From contig CM077595.1 of the NCBI GenBank assembly GCA_039654915.1, forward strand, positions 93,289,501-93,353,500: a stretch of DNA of 64,000 nt, in the 5' to 3' direction. This DNA is from Aquilaria yunnanensis. Its lineage: Eukaryota > Streptophyta > Magnoliopsida > Malvales > Thymelaeaceae. This document shows positions 13,197-20,776 of this stretch, piece by piece. Under the pieces are notes generated by a model. That model searched no databases, was not told the origin of the DNA, and saw nothing but the letters and a program-made list of their open reading frames with translations. The position numbers and the translations under genes were made by a program. Positions within the stretch are counted from its first letter, which is position 1, and every line of letters starts with the position of its first letter.

Positions 13197-13686
13197 GAAG
13201 GAGCTTAGCTGAACTGTGGACGGATAAATTAATAAAAAATCTCAAACTTATCTTTTAAATTGGTAAAATGACAGTTTCAGTCCTTTACGTTACTCCAGCT
13301 CTGGATAAGCTCAGAAGCTTCTGATTTTGACAATTTTAACGTTTTCTGTCAATTTGGGCCAGAAACGTCCGTTTAGGCCCAAAATTGACGCGAAAAATTA
13401 CCCAAAGCTCCTGAAACTTTCAGAATTTGTCAATTTTATCCGAAACTTCTCAATTTTGTCATTTTTACCTCAAACTTTTATTTTTTTGTCATTTTGTTCT
13501 GAAATTTTATTTTTATTTCAAACACATACATATTCACACATATATTATTTTAAATCAAATCTTCTCAAAATAAAAATATATTTTAAACTAATTAACATAA
13601 TTAAATTTTTTAGCAATAATAATAATAATAATAATTTTTTAATTAGTTTTTTTAAAAAAAAAGCCGGACGAAATTGGGTGTCAACA

Positions 13687-13699
13687 GCTGCCCCCCTTT
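13687..13699 (-). other. Polypurine tract of element 1
   Basis: On the element strand AAAGGGGGGCAGC directly abuts the 3' LTR. This is the expected plus-strand primer site. Confidence 0.85.
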
Positions 13700-13792
13700 G
13701 CATGCTTCATGGGACATGATGTATGCAAAGTAGTTACCAAATTTCGTCCGTCTTAGCTAGCCATTGAGAACCTTCTCGCCGCCTAAACTATG

Positions 13793-14756
13793 TGGTTAAG
13801 GAAAATTTTTTTTTTTAGAGCCTCTGCGATAAGAATTCTCCTATCGTTGAAGGGAAAATTTGATATTTTTGAGGTTAAGGGTCCTACCTTAGAACCTCGA
13901 CGATAGGAACTCTCCTATCGTTTGAAGGAAAATTGTTTGAATGAGGTTAAGGGTCCTACCTTAGAACCTCGACGATAGGAACTCTCCTATCATTTAAAGT
14001 AAAATTGATTGTTTTGAGGTTAAGGGTCCTACCTTAGAACCTCGACGATAGGAACTCTCCTATCGTTTGAAGGAAAATTGATGATTTTGAGGTTAAGGGT
14101 CCTACCTTAGAACCTCGACGATAGGAACTCTCCTATCATTTGAAGTAAAATTGATGATTTTGAGGTTAAGGGTCCTACCTTAGAACCTCGACGATAGGAA
14201 CTCTCCTATCATTTGAAGGAAAATTGATGATTTTGAGGTTAAGGGTCCTACCTTAGAACCTCGACGATAGGAACTCTTCTATCATTTGAAGTAAAATTGA
14301 TGATTTTGAGGTTAAGGGTCCTACCTTAAAACCTCGACGATAGGAACTCTCCTATCATTTGAAGTAAAATTGATTGTTTTGAGGTTAAGGGTCCTACCTT
14401 AGAACCTCGACGATAGGAACTCTCCTATCGTTTGAAGGAAAATTGTTTGAATGAGGTTAAGGGTCCTACCTTAGAACCTCGACGATAGGAACTCTCCTAT
14501 CGTTTGAAGTAAAATTGATGATTTTGAGGTTAAGGGTCCTACCTTAGAACCTCGACGACAGGAACTCTCCTATCGTTTGAAGGAAAATTGATTGTTTTGA
14601 GGTTAAGGGTCCTACCTTAGAACCTCGACGATAGGAACTCTCCTATCGTTTGAAGGAAAATTGATGATTTTGAGGTTAAGGAAAATTCTTTTAACCTCGA
14701 CGATAGGACTTTCCTATCGTTTGAAAATTTGATTGAATGAGGTTAAGGAACTCTCC
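13793..14756 (-). repeat. Tandem hairpin repeats in the element's 3' untranslated region
   Basis: About 13 units with a period near 72-74 bp; eleven carry the full word GAGGTTAAGGGTCCTACC, and the first and last units are degenerate. Each unit holds two inverted repeats: GAGGTTAAGG against CCTTAGAACCTC, and ACGATAGGA-ACTC-TCCTATCGT with a 9-bp stem and a 4-base loop. Variable tandem repeats between pol and the 3' LTR are known for Tat/Ogre elements and can seed satellite DNA. The doubled hairpins could give structured RNA. Confidence 0.9.
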
Positions 14757-15285
14757 TTGAACCTTGAGCGAAATTTATATGAAAGCAATTAGAATTGGAA
14801 TAATTTTCTTCGAAAGTGTGAATTTGCATAATAGGCGAGTGCGAAACTTTAGACTTCGATAAAATGAGTGAATCTTGATGATGACAATATCGCTAACAAA
14901 TTATGTAAAGGGAACGGATGTTTGGAATCAATATCCAAGGTTCATCTAATATTTTCTTCAGTAAATATAGATTCGCTTGAGAGATATGTCATCCAAATAA
15001 GGTTGAAGCTTAACTATCCCAAAATGTTATGCCTAGTAGACCTAATAGGATGCGTCTCAAGAGCAATAAAAATTACTCTTTACTCAGCCATTCCAACCTA
15101 AAGGCATTGTCCTATGGTTTTAATATCAGCATGGACGAAACTATCTTATAAGATAAAAAAAAAAAATTCCCTGAAAGAAAAACTAAAACACGAAAGAAAA
15201 TGCTGATAATAAAACTAAAGAACAAGCAAAACGGATCGGATCACTTCTTCTTCCACAATACTTCAACAGGGTTAGTAGAGGACTA
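14757..15285. other. Spacer between LOG and the tandem repeats
   Basis: Lies just after the LOG stop codon in element orientation. It is AT-rich and has no recognisable gene; a 77-codon frame on the + strand (14868-15101) lacks any domain. Confidence 0.5.
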
Positions 15286-15915
15286 TTATGGGATCGAACT
15301 GTTCGGGAAAGACTGTCGCGTCCAGTCTATCTGAATCATTGTTGGATCTGGTTCAGGAACAAAAGCTTGCATTTTATCAAGTAATTCTTCAGCAGTTTTT
15401 GCAGATATTAGGATTCGTCGTGCTACTCTTGATATAAAATTCTTCTGCACTGCATAATCCACAAAAGATATCAGACCTGTAAAGAAATCGTTAACATTCA
15501 AAAGCCCAATAGGTTTCTTGTGCAAATTAAGTTGGGCCATAGAAGCAATTTGGAAGACTTCTCCCAATGTACCAAAACCACCTGGTAGAGCGATAAAAGC
15601 ATCAGCATTAAGAAGCATTTGTAACACACGCTCTTGCAAATTTTTAACCACTAATTCTTCTCCAATCGTGCCCCCAGAAACAAATTTCAGAGGTTCAGGG
15701 ATGATGCCCAGAACTTGGCTTCCTCCTAGAGATGCTGCTGATGCTACACCTCCCATTAATCCGACACTACCTCCTCCATAAACTAAATGTATTTTTCGCT
15801 CAGCTAATACTCTACCCAGATGGTTGGCTGCCTTTAAATACTCTTCATCTTTTCCAGGAAAAGCCCCAGAAAATACACAAATACTTCGGGATTTACGAGT
15901 TGGGGTTTTCTCCAT
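15286..15915 (-). CDS. LOG: Intronless LOG-type cytokinin riboside 5'-monophosphate phosphoribohydrolase carried by the retrotransposon
   Basis: A 209-residue protein of the LONELY GUY family, whose members release active cytokinin bases from nucleotide precursors in one step in cytosol and nucleus. Visible marks: Rossmann start SICVFSGAFPG (11-21), LVYGGGSVGLMGG (44-56), an Arg at 96 where LOG enzymes keep their catalytic Arg, and the signature PGGFGTLGE (111-119) ending in the catalytic Glu, followed by KPIGLLNV. Length fits the family (about 210-230). I chose the Met at 15915: an upstream in-frame Met (15990) would lie before the TATA box at 15948-15955, and the family starts close to the SICVF strand. 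Plant LOG genes normally have several introns; this one has none, suggesting capture from a spliced transcript. It lies between integrase and 3' LTR, in element orientation. The 71-100 segment is divergent, so activity is likely but not certain. Confidence 0.9.
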   Translation of the reverse strand: MEKTPTRKSRSICVFSGAFPGKDEEYLKAANHLGRVLAERKIHLVYGGGSVGLMGGVASAASLGGSQVLGIIPEPLKFVSGGTIGEELVVKNLQERVLQMLLNADAFIALPGGFGTLGEVFQIASMAQLNLHKKPIGLLNVNDFFTGLISFVDYAVQKNFISRVARRILISAKTAEELLDKMQAFVPEPDPTMIQIDWTRQSFPNSSIP

Positions 15916-15947
15916 TCCTATCTTTACTCTTGTGAGCAAAGAGGATA

Positions 15948-15955
15948 TATTTATA
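15948..15955 (-). promoter_or_regulatory. TATA box of the LOG cargo gene
   Basis: TATAAATA on the minus strand, ending 33 bp before the chosen LOG start, implying a very short leader. It sits directly downstream of the 83-bp repeat array. Confidence 0.6.
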
Positions 15956-16029
15956 GAGGTGAAGAGATAAGGCAATAATTTTATTTTCAAGAATGGATAC
16001 GTTATTGCCAGCTATTCACAGTAGTCACG

Positions 16030-16370
16030 AATATGACTCTGGTCAGGTATGAGTACACTATCGTTAAAAGAGGAGGAAAATTTTCAAAATAGCTGCTAGC
16101 ATGTACAGTAGTCACTACTGTAGCTTACGTCAGGAGTAGGTACGTGATTGTTGGAAGAGAAGGAAAATTTCAAAAGTGGCAGGTATATACAGTAGTCATA
16201 ATTATAGCTCATGTCAGGAGTGGGTACATTATGGGAGGAAATTTTCAAAAGCGTCAGCTAGCATGTACAGTATCGTGACTATGGCTTATGTCAGGAGTGG
16301 ATACATTATCGCTGAAAGAGGAGGAAAATTTCAAAAGCGAGAGCTAGCACGTACAGTAATCGTGACCTTG
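16030..16370 (-). repeat. Roughly 83-bp direct repeat array upstream of LOG
   Basis: About four imperfect copies of a unit containing (on the + strand) TCAGGAGTGGGTACATTATCG, then GGAGGAAAATTTTCAAAAG, GCTAGCATGTACAGTA and TCGTGACT. The array ends about 75 bp upstream of the LOG TATA box. One diverged copy of the same unit lies upstream of the TATA boxes of the first three cysteine genes (about 17105-17200, 17925-18010 and 18745-18840), so it may be a shared regulatory cassette. Confidence 0.7.
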
Positions 16371-16416
16371 TTCCGTCTTCTACTGGCTTTGCGTCCAGTA
16401 ACGGCTTCAATGCTTT

Positions 16417-16965
16417 CTATGAATCGGTGATTTGCATCTCATCTAGCTTTTTCACAAACTGGCAAACAAGGTCATTTAGGGTCAGATTCCCAAGACTGTA
16501 ACGTTCTCGTTCTTTTTGGAGAATTATCCATAATCCAACAACCTCAAATTGCACTATTCCGCAAGAATGCGCTTCAAGAACCTCTTGGATATCTTCCAGA
16601 GATTCCTTACGCAAGCCATTCTTGATGAATTTTATTCTATCATTACGATTTCTGGTGATCACTCCTGGAGAACGACATTTATTGCCGCAAATCCACCATC
16701 CACAATTATGACAAACGCCTAGCCTCTTTGCTCTTCTTTTTTTGGCATAAGCGCCTTTACCAAAGCCAGGCATACGGGGAAAGAACGCTTCTGGAACTTC
16801 ACCAGCTGAACGAACCTTAGCTTCAATTAGCCACCGCACATTATCAGGAATGCCTTTGTGCATAAATAGTCGGAATCGTTCACATCTAGCTTGATAAACC
16901 TTTTTAAGAACATTTATTGGGAAAGAAGGGAAATATTTTCGTAGAGCAGAAAGAGAAGGCTCCAT
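16417..16965 (-). CDS. Basic cysteine-cluster protein, copy 1 (viral NABP-like)
   Basis: 182 residues from the Met that aligns with the other copies (a start 15 bases upstream, at 16980, is also possible). Layout: an N-terminal LRKYFPSFP-LKK-YQARCER helix-like region, an A-GEVPEAF-RMPGFGKGAYAKK block, a run of Lys/Arg, then C-x2-C-x4-C-x3-C (CHNCGWWICGNKC) and a C-terminal half with a conserved HSCG. A GxGxSxYAxxRRA stretch followed at once by a cysteine cluster is the pattern I associate with cysteine-rich nucleic-acid-binding proteins of carla- and allexiviruses, several of which suppress RNA silencing. The exact cysteine spacing differs, so the link is tentative. In this copy the Ser of GKSAYA is Gly and a Trp replaces the Arg after the second Cys. 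Nucleic-acid binding and nuclear location are inference. Confidence 0.75.
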   Translation of the reverse strand: MEPSLSALRKYFPSFPINVLKKVYQARCERFRLFMHKGIPDNVRWLIEAKVRSAGEVPEAFFPRMPGFGKGAYAKKRRAKRLGVCHNCGWWICGNKCRSPGVITRNRNDRIKFIKNGLRKESLEDIQEVLEAHSCGIVQFEVVGLWIILQKERERYSLGNLTLNDLVCQFVKKLDEMQITDS

Positions 16966-17072
16966 TGATGAAGAAGGCATTTAAGAGAAAAAGAAAGAAA
17001 TTAGTGATTGTAGGAAATGGAAATAACTGACTTTGGGAGTTATGGAGTACCGTATCCAGAAGGAAGAACACG

Positions 17073-17080
17073 CATTTATA
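17073..17080 (-). promoter_or_regulatory. TATA box of cysteine-cluster gene 1
   Basis: TATAAATG on the minus strand about 108 bp upstream of the start. The same word occurs at about the same distance before copies 2 (17885-17892) and 3 (18708-18715), and a GGATACGGTACTCC-like leader motif follows in copies 1 and 2. Confidence 0.6.
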
Positions 17081-17228
17081 GTGATGAAAGGATAATGCGT
17101 TTATTACACTTACGGAAGTAAGTACATTATTGCCAAAAGAAAAGACAAATGACAGCTTATATGTACAGCAATCATGACTGTGGCTCTCATCTTCCACTAG
17201 TTTATGTCTAGTAATGGCTTTAATGCCT

Positions 17229-17778
17229 TCATAAGTCGGGGATTTGCTTCCCATCCAGTTTTCTCACAAACTGGCAAACAGGGTCATTAAAAGTTAGATT
17301 TCCAAGACTGTAACGATCCTGCTCTTTACGAAAAGTCCACCATAAATCCATAATTTCCCATTGCACTATTTCACAAGAATGTGTTTCAAAAGTTAATAGG
17401 ATATCATCCAAAGATTCCTTACGCAGGCCATTCTTGATGAATTTTCTTTTATCTTCATGATTTCTGGTGATCATCCCTAAAGAACGACATTTAGTATCAC
17501 AATTCCATCGTCCACATTTATGACAGACACCTAGCCTCTTTGCTCTTCGCTTTTTGGCATAAGCGCTTTTACCAAAGCCGGGCATACGGGGAAAGAACGC
17601 TTCTGGAACTTCACCAGCTGAACGAACCTTAGCTTCAATTAGCCACCGCACATTATCAGGAATGCCTTTGTGCATAAATACTCTGAATCGTTCACATCTA
17701 GCTTGATAAATCCTTTTAAGAACATTTTTTTGGGAGGGAAGGAAAATGCTTTCGCAGGGTGGAAAGAAAAGATTCCAT
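17229..17778 (-). pseudogene. Cysteine-cluster protein, copy 2 (frameshifted near the N-terminus)
   Basis: The aligned start is at 17778, but an extra A in an A-run near 17728-17732 shifts the frame and gives a stop within about 21 codons. The body is open from an internal Met at 17675 to the stop at 17229 (148 residues). It keeps GFGKSAYAKKRRAKR, CHKCGRWNCDTKC and HSCE, so a shorter protein lacking the first ~35 residues is possible. Upstream TATAAATG and cassette are present. Neighbour spacing is about 810 bp on each side, as expected for a tandem duplication. Confidence 0.75.
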
Positions 17779-17884
17779 TGATGAAAGAGGAATTTGAGAA
17801 GAAAGGAAGAAATTAGTTATTGTAAGAAACGGAAATAACTGACTGTGAGAATCACGGGGTACCGTATCCAGAAAGAAGAACACA

Positions 17885-17892
17885 CATTTATA
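17885..17892 (-). promoter_or_regulatory. TATA box of cysteine-cluster gene 2
   Basis: TATAAATG on the minus strand, 107 bp upstream of the ancestral start of copy 2. Confidence 0.55.
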
Positions 17893-18054
17893 CGATGAAA
17901 GGATAATGTGTTTATTACGCTTACAGAGGCAAGTACATTATTATCAATAGAAAAGACAAATGACAGCTTATATGCACAGCAATAATGTCTTTGGCTTTCA
18001 TCTTCCACTAGTTTATGTCCAGTAATGGCTTTAATGCCTTCATAAGTCGGGGAT

Positions 18055-18588
18055 TTACTTCCCATCTAGTTTTCTTACAAGCTGGCAAACAGGATCGTTT
18101 ACAATTAGATTTTGGGGACTGTAACGGTCTCGTTCTTTATGGTAAGTTCTCCATAAACTGACTATTTCGCGTTGTACTATTCCACAAGAATGCGTTTCAA
18201 GAGTCCCTCGTATATCCTCCAGAGATTCTTTACGCAGGCCATTCTTAATGAATTTTCTTTTATCTTCACGATTTCTGGAGATGTATCCTAAAGAGCGGCA
18301 TTTAGTATTACAATTCCATCGTCCGCATTTATAACAGACATCTAGCCTCTTTGCTCTTCGCTTTTTGGCATAAGCGCTCTTACCTAGGCCGGGCATACGA
18401 GGCTTAAATGCATCTGGAACTTCACCAGCCAAACGGACCTTAGCTTCAATTATCCACTGCACATTGTCGGGAATGCCTTTGCGTGTAAAAACTCTGATTC
18501 TTTCACATCTAGCAAGGTAGATCTTTTTAAGAACTTTTAGTGGGAGGGAAGGAAAGTATTTTCGCAGTACAGAAAGAGTAGAATCCAT
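18055..18588 (-). CDS. Basic cysteine-cluster protein, copy 3 (viral NABP-like)
   Basis: 177 residues, intact. Region 66-82 reads PGLGKSAYAKKRRAKRL and runs into the cluster C85-x2-C88-x4-C93-x3-C97, typical of a small zinc-binding site beside a nuclear-localisation-like basic patch. The C-terminal part has FIKNGLRKESLEDI, then HSCGIVQREI and NDPVCQLVRKLDGK, all shared with the sister copies. Conservation across copies in the basic patch, the cysteines and the C-terminal tail, while flanks vary, suggests past selection on protein sequence. I do not recognise a host plant family with this layout. Confidence 0.8.
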   Translation of the reverse strand: MDSTLSVLRKYFPSLPLKVLKKIYLARCERIRVFTRKGIPDNVQWIIEAKVRLAGEVPDAFKPRMPGLGKSAYAKKRRAKRLDVCYKCGRWNCNTKCRSLGYISRNREDKRKFIKNGLRKESLEDIRGTLETHSCGIVQREIVSLWRTYHKERDRYSPQNLIVNDPVCQLVRKLDGK

Positions 18589-18707
18589 TGATGAGAGAAG
18601 AATTTGAGAGAAGAGGGAAATGAATCAGTTATTGCAGGAAACTGGAATAACCGACTTTAGAAGTCACGGGATATCTTATCTGCTGTTTAATCAGAAGGAA
18701 GAACACG

Positions 18708-18715
18708 CATTTATA
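18708..18715 (-). promoter_or_regulatory. TATA box of cysteine-cluster gene 3
   Basis: TATAAATG on the minus strand about 120 bp upstream of the copy 3 start, with the diverged cassette directly upstream. Confidence 0.55.
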
Positions 18716-18877
18716 GTGATGAAAAGGGATAACGTGTCGATTACACTTAGGGGAGCATGTACATCTGTCAAAAGAGAATGCAAATTTTTCCAAATATAAC
18801 AAACTGTATGTACAGTAATTGTGACTGTGGCTCACATCTTCCACTGGTTTTATGTCCAGTAACGGCATTAACGGCTT

Positions 18878-19426
18878 CTATGAGTCGAGGATCTGCTTCC
18901 CATCTAGCTTTCTTACAAGCCGGCAAACAGGGTCGTTTAAAGTCAGATTCCCGGGACTGTAACGGTCTCGTTCTTCATGAAAAATACTCCATAAATCAAG
19001 AATTTCACGTTGCACAGATCCACAAGAATGCGTCTCAAGAGTCAATTGGATATCATCCAATGAGTCCTTACTCAAGCCATTCTTGATGAACCGTATTTTA
19101 TCTTCTCGATTATTGGAGATCATTCCTAAAGAACGACACCTAGTCTTACAAGTCCACCTACCACATTTATGGCAGACTTGTAATCTTTTCGCTCTTCTTT
19201 TTCTGGCATAAGAACTTTTGCCAACACCAGGCATGTAAGATGCAAATGTCTCTGGGATTTCACCTGCCATACGAACCTTGGCTTCAATTAACCATCGTAC
19301 ATCTTCAGGTATTCCTTTGAGCATCAGAGCTCTTAATCGTTCACAGCGAACTCGGTAGATCTTTTTTAGGATGTTCATTGGGAGAGAAGGGAAATACTTT
19401 CGCAAGGCGGAAAAAGTAGGATCCAT
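18878..19426 (-). CDS. Basic cysteine-cluster protein, copy 4 (viral NABP-like)
   Basis: 182 residues, intact; the copy nearest integrase. Same layout: FPSLPMNILKKIYRVRCER, GVGKSSYARKRRAKRL (67-82), CHKCGRWTCKTRC with the C-x2-C-x4-C-x3-C spacing, THSCGSVQREI, and a tail ending RKLDGKQILDS. It is the most diverged of the four in its middle and may be the oldest. Unlike the others it has no clear TATAAATG; an A/T-rich word near 19540-19550 is the only candidate. It could instead be expressed from the element's main transcript. Confidence 0.8.
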   Translation of the reverse strand: MDPTFSALRKYFPSLPMNILKKIYRVRCERLRALMLKGIPEDVRWLIEAKVRMAGEIPETFASYMPGVGKSSYARKRRAKRLQVCHKCGRWTCKTRCRSLGMISNNREDKIRFIKNGLSKDSLDDIQLTLETHSCGSVQREILDLWSIFHEERDRYSPGNLTLNDPVCRLVRKLDGKQILDS

Positions 19427-19436
19427 TTTCTAGGAG

Positions 19437-20776
19437 GAAGTAAAAGAAAGAAGGGGTGAAGGAATCAGTTATTATGGGCAACTGAGAGAACCGACTTAAG
19501 AGTCACGGAGTACCGTATCCGCCGTTTAACCGGAAAAGTGGATCCTACTTTATTTTAGTATCATAGATATTTCTTATCTTTGATATCTCATCAAGCATGA
19601 CATTGATCCAGTCCTTGATTATTGAATCCATTGTCTGCTTTCAACGACAATATTTCTCGATATCCGCGCTTATCTTTGACCATAGCTATTTCTTATCTTG
19701 GATACCGCTAAGCTGGCGTCAATTCTGTCCATCCCGGTGTAGCCTCGATTATTGAATTGATTACCAGGATTTTGTCAATATTGTCTACTTTATCCTTGAA
19801 TTGCTGATGGGGCTGGGTCCACTATATCAGCTGTGCATCCAGCGGTAGATTGGTAAAAGCGGATGTCACTGAGACGTCAGCTTATACTGCTGTGACTGTG
19901 CGGTGGATACGCTTCCCATTTGATCCTTGTTCTGTATGCCATGCATGCATGATGTGAAATGCATGAATGCAGAGCATGTGTAACTGATGGATTTATTATT
20001 ATTTTTTATATCTTTGCTTTACTGGATCCTCTTTGTAATTGCCTTCTATCGTTGAATCTCTTTATGCTTTCCAACTGTTGTCCATTGTTTCGCTTTCCAG
20101 CTGTTGTTCATTGTCTCGCTTTCCAGCTATTGTCCATTGTCTCAAAAGCCTAACTCTTTTCAAAAATCTTCTTTCCTTGATTTGTTCTTAAATTTTGGCT
20201 TCAATTTCCTTAATGTCCGCCTCGTACTTTATGCCTCTCTGGATAATTGTCCCTGTTGAGATATTCGTGAGTATGATTCTTTCTTGCTGACATGGACATG
20301 TTAAGACTTTTGAAGCGATCATTCAGGCTACCACCAAGGCTATCTCCCAAAGATTTGTTACTCCTTCTTCTTTGTTAGCCTATGTTCTGTGCCGCTCGCA
20401 AAGCAGGACCCCAATCTTATCTGTTTTAATTCATAAAGCTTATCAAAGTAATCTATGGTCTTTGTTTTTTTTTCTAAGTTTTAATTATTACTATTCTTCC
20501 TTCAAAAGTCACAATTTATTGCACACTTAAGGCTAGTAGGAATGTGAGATTTGAAGGAAAAGAACTGGATAGAAGCGACTTTAGCATTTTAAACGTGAGA
20601 ATCAAAGGCAAGCTAAAGAGAATTGGCTTTTTATTTATGTGTAAGAGAATATAAAAATCTTGGGTACAGATAGATAATGAAAGTGTAAGGGAAGAAAGCT
20701 CTCTTTGACAACTTTGATCAAATAAACTTTGGTAACTCCGTATCCACTTCTTCCCTTCTGTCCGAAAATGTCTTCA
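19437..20776. other. Spacer between integrase and the cargo genes
   Basis: No gene. It holds a loosely repeated segment (about 19560-19690 and 19680-19800, sharing TTTCTTATCTT-GATA and GATTATTGAAT) and a 26-bp triplet repeat at 20064-20142. This may be the original 3' untranslated region into which the cargo was inserted. Confidence 0.5.
20064..20142. repeat. 26-bp tandem repeat, three units
   Basis: Three copies of a unit like GCTTTCCAGCTGTTGTCCATT GTCTC, differing at a few bases. Confidence 0.8.

Larger units (their letters stand above)
10210..13686 (-). repeat. 3' LTR of element 1
   Basis: 3477 bp, matching the LTR at 30221-33644 end to end. In element orientation it starts TGTTGACACCC at 13686 and ends GTTGCCACA at 10210. 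It contains a TATA box, a GC-rich block (about 12700-12960), a long A/T-rich zone of degenerate TTAATTAA-GTT repeats (about 12130-12560) and a pyrimidine tract (about 10800-11050). All open frames here arise from low-complexity sequence and are not genes. Confidence 0.95.

Noticed and set aside
13793..14756. CRISPR-like array
   Set aside because: The whole unit is repeated with no unique spacers, and the locus is a plant retrotransposon 3' region.
15915..15990. Upstream in-frame Met extending LOG by 25 residues
   Set aside because: It would start before the apparent TATA box, and the added residues have no counterpart in the family.
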